From: Asterias rubens
Taxonomy: Eukaryota > Echinodermata > Asteroidea > Forcipulatida > Asteriidae
Assembly: GCF_902459465.1 (NCBI RefSeq)
Contig: NC_047073.1
Coordinates: 11,843,036 to 11,907,035 of the forward strand
DNA length: 64,000 bases
Reading direction: 5' to 3'
Shown here: piece by piece, positions 26,201 to 36,237 of the stretch
Layout of the letters: each line of letters starts with the position of its first letter
Position numbering within the stretch: position 1 is the stretch's first letter
Translations under genes and position numbers: made by a program
Notes under the pieces: generated by a model
Told to the model about the DNA's origin: nothing
Seen by the model: only the letters and a program-made list of their open reading frames with translations
Database searches by the model: none

Positions 26201-29200
26201 TGTTGTAAACTCTTAACTTGTGCTATTTTATGTAGTCCTACTCTCGCTTGTTATTTGGGACTGCAGCCCTCATTCCTCCACTATCCTCCATTATTAAACG
26301 ATATTGTTTACATGTACTCCTTTCCTGTTACTAATGTGACATGGATACTTTGTTGTCTTCCCTACAGAAAAAGTTGTCATTGCAAAGTCCAATATCATTC
26401 TGGATGTCAAACCGGTAAGCTCAACCAAAACAATATTTCTCATTTTCTCCCAGCAAACTTGAATCCTTGACTGTCATTGGTGGATCCATGGCAACAACAG
26501 TATGATATTGATCCACCTTCTGTGTATTACTCTGTTCTCACTAATTGTTTAATGGTATGTTAAGCTCACTTGAAGAAAAATTCTGTGTGATGTTGACCTA
26601 TATAGCATGGTCAATATCACCTTCTGTATATTACTCTGTTCTAACTCTTTGTTTTATGGTAGGTTAAGCTCACTTAAAGATTAGTTCTGTGTGATGTTGA
26701 CCCATATAGCATGGTCAATATCGCCTTCTGTGTATTACTCTGTTCTAACTCTTTGTTTTATGGTATGTTAAGCTCACTTGAAGATAAATTCTGTGTGATG
26801 TTGACCCATATACATGTAGCATGCTCCTTATCGCCTTCTGTGTATTACTCTGTTCTAACTCTTTGTTTTATGGTATGTTAAGCTCACTTGAAGGTAAATT
26901 CCCTTACAGAGGAAGGGAAATTACCCTACAGAGGAAGGGAAATTACCCCTATTTTTCTCAGAATTATGTCATCAGATGTTTTGATAGTTGACAAAATTTT
27001 GCACTGGAAGGGTATCAAATGCAATGACAATTCACACCATTTTACTTTCCTCCCACATTTTGAACAAGTATTTTGTTTTGCTTACAGTCTTTTAAAGTTT
27101 AATTTAATGTACTTTTTACCCATTTGAGGCAGACAAATCTACATGTATATATGCAATGTGTATAATTTAATATTTCTTATAATTCAACTGGTTACTTTCC
27201 ATTTTATTGTGTGTTTAATTGTTGTCTACTTAGATTTTGATATTTTTATCTGGTTAATTGTCATAATGCATTTTGACCTGTGTGTAAACACAGTCGTTAC
27301 GCTGCTCTATGAAATTAGGCCCAGGGGCCGATTTCACAAAGCAATCAAATTCATCGCAAGACAAATTTTCAGTATCACCATAGAGATTTGTATTGTGACA
27401 TCACACTTTACTTAGCAACTACGATTGATTTGAAGTTACGATCAATTTGAGATCTTTGTGAAATCGGCCCCAGGTCCTCAAGCCATTTTCAGGAATGTTC
27501 ACAATTGGAAAATCTCATCCCTATACAGAGAGACAAGTACAAGTGTTTGCGCCAAATTCAATGATTGTTTCATTAACAATTTGTTCTTTCTCCTTTTTTT
27601 TTTTGTCTCTTTCTTATTTTTTTCTTTGATGCCCATCACTGACTTCAGTGGGATGATGAGACAGGTAATTTTCCTTTTGTTTCCTGATTGTTATTATTGT
27701 TAATGTAGACCTATTTCCACTCACTTTTTAAATGCTTTTTGATGATCTCATGTTCATGTACTACTGGCTTGTCCAGATTTTTGGCTTCCATTGTATTTTT
27801 TGTTTTGCTGATTCTTTATTTTAAATTCTTGCATTTAAAAAGTGTTATTAGTTTAATGTAAATTTTATGTACATTTTATTTTTCCCTATTTACAAAAATG
27901 TGTTTTTGTCGTTCTTTTTGTATGTATTTTGTGCAGTTGTTTTTACTATATGCATTTTGCTGTTATTATCGTTTTAAAATGTCTTTTTAATGTTTGGGCC
28001 ATTTTTTCGTATGATGTTGTTGTAGATGCTGGGCACCACTGAAAAACAGTGTTTTGCTGAGAGGTTCTCTCGAGGATAACTAGTAAACAAAGAAATAAAT
28101 ATATTAAAAAAACTGATAGTTTTCTAACATTTTCTCGTTTAAATGCAGATATGGCTGAAATTGAGAAAGCTGTCCGCACTGTTCAATGCGATGGCCTGAA
28201 GTGGGGAGCATGTAAGTTACTACTTTAATAATGTGTTTCTCAAACCAATAAGAAATGTGTATATACCTGTACACCGGTGTGAGTTAAAGGGAAGGTATAC
28301 CTTTCGTATTCACTCGCCAAATTAATGGCAATAAAAACTTTTGATTAGAAGCTTACAACAGCTTTCGGGTGTGTAAAGTATTTTTAGAAACATTTCACTA
28401 CGATGTAATGTGGTCATGTAAAAAATAACGTTTTTATGGCCCCAAATTTGAATCTGAGATGCGTTACTACTTTAGCTTTTTTTTAGTGAGAAAATGACCT
28501 CTTTCTCAAAAACTCTGTTACTGAGTCGTTTCTCACAATGCTTTCCACAGTTATCAACAGCTCTCCGTTGCTAATTCTTATGCTGATGTATATTTTGAGT
28601 ACTAACCAAACGTGTCCAGTTCCTTTGATCAAGTTTCCGTTTAAAACCAAACTGTCCCTTCCAAATCTTTTTTTTTAGCTAAATTAGTACCAGTTGGATA
28701 CGGAATTAAGAAGCTCCAGATCACCTGCGTTGTAGAAGACGACAAAGTCGGCACAGACCTCCTAGAGGAGGAGATCACCAAATTTGAAGACCTTGTAAGT
28801 GTATTATTGTTTTTCTCTCCTTCTCTTGAACAAATGATAAAGTGCAGTTTTTTTTTTTTTTTATGCAATTGTCAAAAGTTTTTCTCAATTAACCTGAATG
28901 TCTTTTGTGGATGTAGTATTTGCATGCACACCATGTAGCCTGTAACGTCACTTTATTCTCCTGAAGACGAGCAGAGTATACTGTTTGAAACGTCGAGACC
29001 AAACCGGCTCTTTTCACAGCCAACACCTGCCCTGAGAGATTTAACATTTGTGTCCATCAGTGTTTCATGCTTTTTTAATTGAATGTATTGTTCTGTCCCA
29101 CCGCTGCTTACTCGCTGACAGTTAGTTTTGCGCATGTGGGAAATTGTTGACGAGCGCCCTCTTGAGTCAAAATCGTAAACAAAACATAGCCTTTCAACCG

Positions 29201-30579
29201 TTGAAAACGATCTGGGGTCATCGCGATTTTTGACCAATTAAAAGCCAAGATGGAAAACTAAACATGAATATGCAATGAAGTTAGTTGCGATGGTCGGATT
29301 TTGAGTCGAATTGATCCTTCAAAATCTACGTAATGTGAATTTTCTTGTTGAGAAATAGACCTCACACGTAAGAAATATATAACAACTGATGTTTTCCACT
29401 CAAAATTGAGAAAGCAAACCCTTTGAAAACAATTCCCTGTTTATTTTTGTAACACATGACGACGTTCTGGTGAAGAATTTTTATCAAGGGTAATGTACAC
29501 AAGCATTGGGCAATTGCGCTTTTTGTGACGTGTGCACATTGTATAAACATTGTGCAGTGTATGCGTTTGTTAAGTTTGTATGTGAAACATGTAGGCCGCG
29601 TCAGAAAAACGTCGGTGGAATCCCACTGATTTTGATAATTCCAGAGAGGGTTTGCTGCTATATAAACGGAATAATTTGATAAAATAATAATTTTCCTCTA
29701 CAACAAACATTGTTTTAATATCAGGGAAATTCAATTTTACTCACAACAGTCTAACAAAACTCATCGTTGACGTCATTCGGTCTCGCTGTTAAAGTCATAG
29801 AAACATGCACAAAACAGCGATGGGGTCACTGCTATGAATAATTCATCTCATGTTGGACTTTCTGAAAATCTCGCGCATGCGCAAAACTAATTGGCACTCG
29901 ATGTAGAGCTCTGAACAGCGGTGGTCCTATGATTGATATTTTATTATCTTGATTTGTTATAATATGCTTTTGATTTTCTTTATTTTTATATTCATGTATA
30001 CTATTTGTTGGCGGGGGCTGGGAGGGCACATTGCTTTGATGAAAATTTTCAACAATGTTTGCCTTGCTCTGGACGGCCCCTGCCAACAAAGAATTATGTC
30101 TGAAGATTTAAAATAAATTTTATCTGTGAGAGGGCAAGGCCATTTTTATTTTTTAGTTCATGCCTGGATTTTGACAATATTCAATCCAGAAAGGCATCAA
30201 ATTTGACCTGTAGACTGGTGGTAAATTTCCTTTTTGTTGGTATTCAATTACGCCAAGTTTCAAATTGACCATCCATTAAGCAAATTGAGTTAAAATAACT
30301 TTCTGCTAATATATTGTTAAATTGATTCCTTTGTGGTTTATTATTTGATATAATTTTTATTTGATCTATAACTTATATTTAGTAATAATTATTTAAGATT
30401 GTGTGGAATTTTGTTGTGTATTGCATGTTTGCAGGGAAACCTTCCTTTAATTAAATTGAAGTAAATTAAATTAAAAAAGAATTCTCCGTTAAAGTTTGTG
30501 TTTCTCCGTTAAAGTTTGTGTTTTTACGTTTGCCTTTCAGGTTCAAAGTGTTGACATCGCCGCCTTCAACAAAGTCTAG
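17299..30579 (+). CDS. EEF1D: elongation factor 1-delta (eEF1B delta subunit), complete coding sequence
   Basis: Coding exons: 17358-17471 (ATG 17358), 20369-20446, 23143-23236, 23736-23836, 24895-24972, 25880-25946, 26368-26414, 27649-27664, 28149-28211, 28679-28794, 30541-30579 (TAG). All phases agree and give 270 residues (human short form 281). Non-coding 17299-17357 precedes the ATG in the same exon. Residues 1-38 hold the conserved [15 protein letters not shown] start. Exons 2-4 form the leucine-zipper region ([23 protein letters not shown]). Residues about 134-158 are acidic with [11 protein letters not shown], the usual CK2-type site region. The C-terminal nucleotide-exchange domain follows ([48 protein letters not shown]) and ends VDIAAFNKV. 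It recycles GTP on eEF1A in the cytoplasm. Introns contain only repeats and remnants. Confidence 0.97.
17930..18080. mobile_element. possible small foldback element
   Basis: 'tgaccccttgcaaaacgtgc' on the left against 'tgcagggggtca' on the right, with 'ctttgcaagggtgcac' inside. In EEF1D intron 1. The termini are short, so this is tentative. Confidence 0.4.
19629..19946. mobile_element. foldback MITE, 'agcccttttcacact' family
   Basis: Ends TATAGCCCTTTTCACACT and its inverse 'agtgtgaaaagggctta', about 318 bp. It abuts an M1 copy with no spacer. A 167-residue open frame crosses it but is not coding. Confidence 0.75.
19945..20333. mobile_element. MITE family M1, complete copy
   Basis: Both termini and the central hairpin are present. 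Its right end is only about 35 bp before EEF1D exon 20369-20446, so it supplies part of the sequence just upstream of that 3' splice site. Confidence 0.85.
20674..21035. mobile_element. MITE family M2, near-complete copy
   Basis: Termini TTAAAGGAACACGTTGCCTT and its inverse. The central palindrome is shortened compared with 5859-6247 (one 'ggccatttatgg' arm is lost). Confidence 0.85.
22295..22697. mobile_element. 403-bp element with perfect 17-bp terminal inverted repeats
   Basis: ATTCAGAGCTGCCAACA at 22295-22311 is exactly inverted at 22681-22697. Inside, 'ttgcgcaaa..attcctgca' units repeat imperfectly. It has no coding capacity and no other copy in the window. Confidence 0.8.
23285..23475 (+). 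repeat. tRNA-derived SINE-like repeat
   Basis: 'gtgtgggttcgaattccggt' plus 'cttgagcaagatgctttact' and 'cacccaggggtatt'; same family as 285-610. Confidence 0.6.
23852..24386. mobile_element. MITE family M2 copy split by a LINE insertion
   Basis: The left part ends at 23899 and the right part resumes at 24172. The two joints carry the same 8 bases AACCGAAT (23892-23899 and 24172-24179), as expected of a target-site duplication. The right terminus is 'aacgtgtccctttaa'. Confidence 0.75.
23900..24171 (-). pseudogene. RTE-like LINE 3' end, reverse transcriptase tail
   Basis: The minus strand reads [14 protein letters not shown], then after a stop and a frameshift [14 protein letters not shown], and ends CCTAD-stop followed by an (ATG)n tail (plus strand 'atcatcatc' at 23902). 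This is the typical RTE C-terminal order. It is flanked by an 8-bp direct repeat. Confidence 0.75.
25026..25165. mobile_element. MITE family M1, left-end fragment
   Basis: 'ttaaaggcactggacactat' then 'gttgttgatagctccctctg'; breaks off before the central hairpin. Confidence 0.7.
25180..25450 (+). repeat. dispersed repeat, 'gccagcctgcaat' family
   Basis: Contains two diverged units of the block seen at 953-1125 ('gttaaccctcctactgtctg', 'tgaatggtttcaaatggtc'). Confidence 0.5.
25660..25815 (+). repeat. tRNA-derived SINE with recognisable tRNA-like head
   Basis: The head at 25669-25735 has an A-box-like TAGTCTAGTTGG, a GTCT/AGAC D stem, a GTGGG TTCGAAT CCCAC T arm and a B box. The acceptor stem pairs at only 4 of 7 positions and the anticodon stem is weak, so it is not a working tRNA. 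The body and 'tgtatgggtaaaaaaaaa' tail also occur at 25470-25545 and, inverted, at 2866-2960. Confidence 0.7.
26516..26905. repeat. 104-bp tandem array, about four units
   Basis: 'tattactctgttct' occurs at 26525, 26629, 26733 and 26843, a period of 104, 104 and 110 bp. A 21-bp duplication of 'ttacagaggaagggaaatta' follows at 26905-26950. In the EEF1D intron before the 16-nt exon. Confidence 0.85.
27324..27473. mobile_element. foldback MITE, 'ggccgatttcacaaag' family
   Basis: GGGGCCGATTTCACAAAG on the left is inverted on the right ('tttgtgaaatcggcccca'). Related in its ends to 4912-5073 but with a different interior. Confidence 0.8.
28287..28627. mobile_element. diverged MITE, M1-related right half
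   Basis: 'aaagggaaggtatacctttc' on the left and a right half resembling M1 ('gtttctcacaatgctttcca', 'tatcaacagctctccgttgc') with a changed end 'cgtgtccagttccttt'. Confidence 0.5.
28957..28998 (+). ncRNA. hammerhead-ribozyme-like motif
   Basis: TCTC (stem I), CTGAAGA, a 6-bp stem II (GAGCAG/CTGTTT with two wobbles), GAAAC, GTC, then GAGA closing stem I. This is the order of a minimal hammerhead with almost no stem III, a form reported for Penelope-like retroelements. One extra C sits between CTGAAGA and stem II. Activity is unproven. In an EEF1D intron. Confidence 0.4.
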
Positions 30580-31460
30580 ACAATGAAAACCCAGCTATGC
30601 AAAATATGGTCACCAGAAACACAGATTTAGAAATGTTCCCCTTGAAAGAATTTACAAAACTATTCTGAAGTGCCTAGTTTCCATTTTAAACAGTTTCGTC
30701 CGATGTCCCAAGTCATTTGTTGCTAAAACGCACCCTGGGGACTTGACCCAAGTCTGCACCTGTAAGTGTAAGTGACGGTAGTAGGAAAGGTCAAACCTTT
30801 ACACAAGAAGGAACAAGTGTAGTGTCCACTGTTGTCGTACCTCACAGTATAAGGTAGTACCTCAAAACATGAGGTAATACCTCACAATAATCATGGTATT
30901 ACCTCACACATTAAGGTAGTACCTCGTAAAATATGGTAGTACCTCAAAACATATGGTAGTACCTCACAATGTAAGATAGAACCTCACATTATATGACTTG
31001 ATATTTCAGAGTACACACTGTTGAACCATTAACTTCAGAGCGGGGGCCAATTTCATAAAGCCTTGGGTGCATTTTGTTTGCGGTCCTTACCAAAATCTGC
31101 TTCGATTGAATTGGCCATTTGTTAATCAATGTAGGCCTATTGGTTTGTGAAAGTTTCATTGAAATCGGTTTGTTCCATTCTTTAAAGGTATGTTTCATTT
31201 AATAAGCCGTACTTTTTCAGTACTACAAAGAAACAACAATACCTTTTTTGAACAGCAGTCTAGCAACATTGGTTATTATCAAATCAAGGTTCATCATCCT
31301 CTGCAAGTTGATCTTGCTGTTGGAGTGGGACTTGAGTATTCAGTTGTATTTAACTAATGTCATAACTGAACATTATCAACATGACCGACTTATTACTGCA
31401 GAGAGCACAACCCACGCTGGGGTGGTTGATTTGTAATTTAAATAAAAGAATGAATTAATA
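30580..31460 (+). promoter_or_regulatory. EEF1D 3' UTR with 20-bp tandem array
   Basis: Runs from the stop to just past AATAAA at 31441-31446. Between 30831 and 30987 an eight-unit array with a 20-22 bp period has the core GGTAGTACCTCA. TACCTCA starts at 30838, 30858, 30878, 30900, 30940 and 30960; the units at 30920 and 30980 are altered (TACCTCG, AACCTCA). The UTR extent is inferred from the polyadenylation signal only. Confidence 0.6.
31441..31446 (+). terminator. probable EEF1D polyadenylation signal
   Basis: AATAAA in an A/T-rich context about 860 nt after the stop; I noticed no closer canonical signal. Confidence 0.6.
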
Positions 31461-31469
31461 ATTAAATAT

Positions 31470-32955
31470 ACAATGCCATCCATTTTCTGAAGTTTGTTTT
31501 TTGGTTATTTGTTTCTTTGTTTAGATGATTTTGCCAACAGTGGAACTCGTCAAAGCTCCCACAAGGGGATATAAATGCCAAGCTGGTAACGGCCAATCTC
31601 TCTCATACAAACATAAGTTTAATACGTTAGGAATTGCACAAATCAAGAAACTGTGATTCGGTAACTAGATGACAATATTTATTCTATTCATTGTGGAATC
31701 AGCGGTTAGCTTGGTACGGTTGGAACCCACAACCTTGTGATTGCAAGTCCTGCAGTCTAACACTTAAACACAGGGTGACCTGTTGTCCAATGCAGCAATT
31801 GTCCACACATGGTGTACCCTTTTGGACATTTAGTATACAATTTGGTGCATGACCGTACCCCCCCCCCCCTTCTATTTTGTCATGGTAATGTCATGTCAAG
31901 TGATTTGGCAGTCTTTATTAAATGCAATTTCCTTTGCCTTGCATCTCGTATGAGTTACGAGTAGTTGTGTGGTGTCGGTTTTTTCGCAACTAACGCCTGG
32001 AAGGAAGGCTATTACATGTACCTTTATAGGATACTTTACACGGTGCCTGAAAGGAAACGAAGCTACGTCTATAGATGAATGATTTATCACGGAACCTTTA
32101 TATCTCTCCAAAAATAAACTCGACAAAATAAAAAAAATTGACCCGTGTAGAAACTGTGACACCGACACACGCATACTGCAGTTATGATTATATACAAACA
32201 TTTATTTGATCTGCAAGTGGTTTTCAATCGGTTGTACTTTTGAAGAGCTACCGTCATTTATAGCTGTAAAATATTTAGGGTGAGTCTGAAAGCTTAATGA
32301 TTATGAAGCTCATATTATTATGAGGCTCATTCACGTGTATGTGCAATATCCCCTCTGAAATGAGGTCACTATACGAGAAAAGTGGGCCTCTCTGAAAACC
32401 TTTTAAAAAACCTTTAAAAAACGCAACAGCTGTGTTCAAATGTTGCACATGCTGAATAATCATTATGCATGGTTCACTATTTTCTTCCGACTCACAAAAA
32501 ACATGAACATTGTCTGCAACTATTGTATCACTTCTACCATTCCTGTATAAATGCTATTCATGAAACTTGAAAATAGATTGCATTATTTTGGGATTAAACG
32601 AATTTTATGGTAAAACGTTTACACAGTCAGCCAGGCTTGGCATGAGATTCTATCCCCTGGAGACTGTCCAACCATTACGGTGAATTGTGTATATTATTAT
32701 ACAAACTTCTTCTGACACCGAGCTCCCCATGTTGATTCCACCTCCTCCAGTTTTACCGGACAGAAAATCTCCGGCATACAGATTTCCCTGGGATGTAGGT
32801 TTAGCAGGAGGGAGATTCAGTCCCCCATATTGTGACAAATAATTGTGTACATCAAACTTCTTCTGATATCTCCCTCTTTTGACCCCCCCCCCCCCCCCCC
32901 CCCAGCCTATATTAATTTCGCATTATGGGACAGATTTCCCCTGCATGTATTATGG
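31470..32955. other. convergent intergenic region
   Basis: Between the EEF1D 3' end and the 3' end of the minus-strand gene. Contains the SINE-like copy at 31556-31800, a C tract at 31859, a diverged repeat at 32290-32530 related to 21690-21960, and a C tract at 32882-32903 directly beside the minus-strand stop codon. No coding exon seen. Confidence 0.5.
31556..31800 (-). repeat. SINE-like repeat, copy 2
   Basis: Inverted relative of 1436-1650: 'acaaggggatataa', 'ggccaatctctctcatac', 'acccacaaccttgtgattgc'. Confidence 0.6.
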
Positions 32956-33612
32956 TCAGTGTTTGTTCAATTTTCTCATCGATGACGCAGCTTGTCTCGT
33001 CGAGGCCTCGGTATTTCCCCCAGATTGGCTCACATTCACCCTTGCCATGGACTTGAAAGCCGTGGGTTTGTCCGGTATCTGCAGCGCCCCCCTCCGGCCC
33101 CTCCTCCTCGCCCGGTTCACAAGATCATCCTCCGTTGATGGTTCGTCCCCGTCCAACCCCGGTATCTTGCTCGAGCTTTCAAACGCCTCCCGGGATTTCA
33201 TGCTCCTTTTCTGGCGCATCTCGTCAAACTCCGCTAGCGAGATGCTCCTTGTCGCGACCGGCATACTCGCCCGTCGACTATCCTTCAATTTCTCGGCTTG
33301 TTCGTGAGTCACCCCTTTCGGGCAGAAGAACCCTTTGGCTGGATCGGCCTGTATGTCTGGATTGATCATCTGCAACTCTCGCCTTAGCTGTTTCTGTTCA
33401 AGATTGATGAAATGGGTAGTCGATCGGAGATTTTTTTTGTAGACGTCTAGAGTTACTGTCAGTCTCCTTTGCTCTCGGTCGTTCAACGTCTTGGCGGAGT
33501 TGTAGGCTTTACTCTGCTTGACAGCTTTCTTCTCACCAGCTTTCTTACCGTCTCCTTTTTGTTCCGGCTCCACTGGCCATCTTTGGGCACTTTTAGGTAT
33601 CACAATTGACAT
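32956..33612 (-). CDS. hypothetical basic coiled-coil protein (CCDC190-like pattern)
   Basis: One uninterrupted frame of 218 residues from ATG at 33612, distinctly richer in G+C than its flanks. It is very rich in Lys and Arg and has no signal peptide or membrane segment. Residues about 50-80 form a short amphipathic helix (LTVTLDVYKKNLRSTTHF, LEQKQLRRELQMI) whose pattern resembles the N-terminal helix of vertebrate CCDC190. That likeness is from memory and weak. The rest is low-complexity, Ser/Arg-rich, with an RRRGRRG stretch near residue 171. The ATG is preceded by 'cttccaag', so a 5' UTR exon may be spliced on. Function unknown. Confidence 0.75.
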   Translation of the reverse strand: MSIVIPKSAQRWPVEPEQKGDGKKAGEKKAVKQSKAYNSAKTLNDREQRRLTVTLDVYKKNLRSTTHFINLEQKQLRRELQMINPDIQADPAKGFFCPKGVTHEQAEKLKDSRRASMPVATRSISLAEFDEMRQKRSMKSREAFESSSKIPGLDGDEPSTEDDLVNRARRRGRRGALQIPDKPTAFKSMARVNVSQSGGNTEASTRQAASSMRKLNKH

Positions 33613-36237
33613 CTTGGAAGCAAATTAGCACTCATAAAACCTTACATTTTCAAAAACAGTCACACGATTCCATTTAAAGAACTTCATAAAGTTCTGGTCC
33701 AAGTTGTTCAATTTGTTTCAACACTGCACATCCGACATGCTTTACTTAAGTAGACAACTCGCATTCGGTTTCTGAAAAAAAGGAAAAAATCAAAAATCAT
33801 TTTAGTTTACAAACTTACAAGCTTCATAAGATTTCTTATTCACCGCAAATCGTCTCGCAAATCGATTGTTTTAAGAGATTCGAAAGTTGAGACCTCCTCA
33901 ATGTGCCAATTTAAATTGATGTTCATCTTGTTCTCAGACGTGTTCTGATCACAAACAGAACGTTTTTAAAAATTCTTTAAAATAACCCGTCGTGTGCATG
34001 GAAGAACAAAAAAAAAGTACATTGATATGCCCGAAGAGAGGGCGTAATTAGAGATCCTTGAGTACGCCCCCTTTTTATTGCACACGGAGAAACTTAACAA
34101 TATAGGCCGGAATGTCGTATCATAAAGGTAGAATTAGTTAAGGTTCCCAATTTGAAAACAATTATTAAAACTTGCCTCATTTCGGCAGCTTCCTCGAAGA
34201 TGGTTTTCAGTCAATGGTAGGCCGCTGTCCGACATTCACACGCCTCCTTGGTATAAATGGCGCTGACGTCAGTTAACAACCTTGTTTATACTCTAGTGGA
34301 CCGGTAGTTTGTTTGTCTTAAATTATTCCCTTATTTCGAAACGAAAATGCAGACTTTCTTCACCAAACATCGACTTCATTCTAATTTGGCTTTCAGGTCG
34401 CCCTAAGTACATGTTACTGAGTCAACGATAAACAGTTACATTCCTTTGTGTGTGTGTATAGTACAGGGGAACGTATTGTTCCAGGTCCCGTTACATGATA
34501 AACTATTAATGTGTGCTGTACATACGGGTCGACATGTCGATAAATCAATATCGACGGGGAACTCGGGGACGGTCTTAGAACTAGTCTTGCTGCAAGACGT
34601 TCTTGTTGAGGGCCTACGTATCGCGAGGGAGTGTTGGGTGGCATTGAACAACAACGGCTTGAAACAAGACTATCTTATGAGCCAGTCGGGCTGTAAGATC
34701 GTAGGTTACCACGGGGTGGAGGGGGAGGGTAAGTCCTTGGCATGGGTTAGAAAATAGATTTGGGTTTTGGCAATAATTGATGAGGGAGACAACTCAACGT
34801 GAGAGAGATGAAAATAAACACACTCGTGTATTTGTATGCGTGTTCGGACTCCACTGTAAACACCAAGATGTTATTCTTCGTAGTCCTTTTTGTGGTGAAC
34901 TTTCCAAAACAGTGCCCCAAATTCTGCCCCGTGTCTCAAAGTGGCTTTTTGTTGTTTGCTCTCTGTTGTTTTGGGGCTCAACGGTTTTTTTTATTTATTC
35001 ATAGCAGTTGATAGGAAACCCAAACTTAGTCAATTGTCGTTCCCAATCATAACTAATGTATATAAAGAAACGGGACACTATTGGTAATTGTCAAAGACCA
35101 GTCTTCTCACTTGATGTATCTCAACATATGCAGAAAATAACAAACCAAATCTCGAAGTTGCGAGATAATGATGGAAGAAAAGAAAACACCCTTGTCACAC
35201 GAAGTTGTGTCAGATGCTTGATTTTGAGACCTCAAAATCTAATTCTGAGGTCTCGAAATCAAATTTGTGGAAAATTACTTCTTTCTCGAAAACTACGTTA
35301 CTTCAGAGGGAGCCGTTTCTCACAATGTTTTATACTATCAACAGCTCCCCATTACTCGTTTACCAAGTAAGGTTTTATGCTGATAATTATTTTGAGTAAT
35401 TACCAATAGTGTCCACTGCCTTTAAACTTATTTGAAAGTACAGGCTAGATTTTTAAATTATATTTGATTACGCATCCAACAACACAATTGGTGCTAATAT
35501 TAGGGTGAATAGGAAATAAGACTGTTCAGTTCGTCTTCTCCGTGTATTTTGTGCAAGTTCGTGTCACATACGAAACTGTGTGTATTTATTCGTTTTGAAA
35601 CGGCATCATCTATCAATTCGATCCTAGAGAAAACATTCCCACAACCAATTTATTCCGGCGAAAGTTGGAACTTGCAATTTAAATTAGATGCCATGCCACA
35701 TCATTAACCGAATGCCATTCCCAAAATTGAAATCGCTTTAATCGAATTTTTCTTTTACAACTTTCAATTTCAACTCGTTAGATACAGGTTGTGTCATTAT
35801 GATGTTTACACTTATCGGTGACTAAACAACCATGTAATTATAGCTGCAGACACTATCTATATTTGTTCTGTTTGCTTATTGCTGCCAAGCAACAGATGAA
35901 AAAAAACATAAACGGATCACGTGCACACAAACCCATCCCCCACAGATGAGATGTCCACAAGGTCGAGACTTAATTTCCGACTCTTTGTTTGCATTTTGAC
36001 GGTTTATGACCCAGCAACCACTAATTAAGGTCCCCTCTGTTGTTTCTTCGCCAGCAATAGTTTTGTGGATCATTAGTGTTCACTCTGTTACTCAAGCTTG
36101 ACACGTTTTCTCGCCCATGACAAAACACCGAGGAGCTACACTAAGTGTTATTAGTCAGCCAGCTCAATTTCAGCTAGATGAACTAGCTATGTCGTACCTT
36201 TTTCGAAATTAAGCAGTTGTCTATTTTCGGAAGAATT
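33613..36237. other. divergent intergenic region
   Basis: Between the minus-strand coiled-coil gene and the GPCR. A TGACGTCA-type site occurs at 34265 ('gctgacgtcagtt') beside 'tataaatgg' at 34252, possibly a promoter for the minus gene. One M1 MITE at 35062-35426. Otherwise nothing recognised. Confidence 0.4.
35062..35426. mobile_element. MITE family M1, copy with altered left end
   Basis: Left end 'taaagaaacgggacactatt' has lost the standard 'ggcagtgg'; the right end 'gtgtccactgcctttaaa' is intact. Confidence 0.85.

Noticed and set aside
26516-26905. CRISPR-like array
   Set aside because: Whole 104-bp units repeat without unique spacers, and the sequence is plainly an animal intron.
29119-29890. 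770-bp element with 'ttagttttgcgcatg' inverted ends
   Set aside because: Only about 15 bp match, the surrounding bases differ, and no second copy is visible; chance similarity is possible.
32879-33307. 142-codon plus-strand frame opposite the coiled-coil gene
   Set aside because: Opens in the C tract (Pro run) and mirrors the G+C-rich minus-strand gene; the minus frame has a real ATG and gene-like composition.
34446-34757. 103-codon plus-strand frame near the GPCR
   Set aside because: Its first half is paralleled by equally long minus-strand frames; no motif, no splice support.
36217-36237. GPCR start seven codons upstream of the chosen ATG
   Set aside because: The upstream codon is TTG; the first ATG in frame is at 36238.
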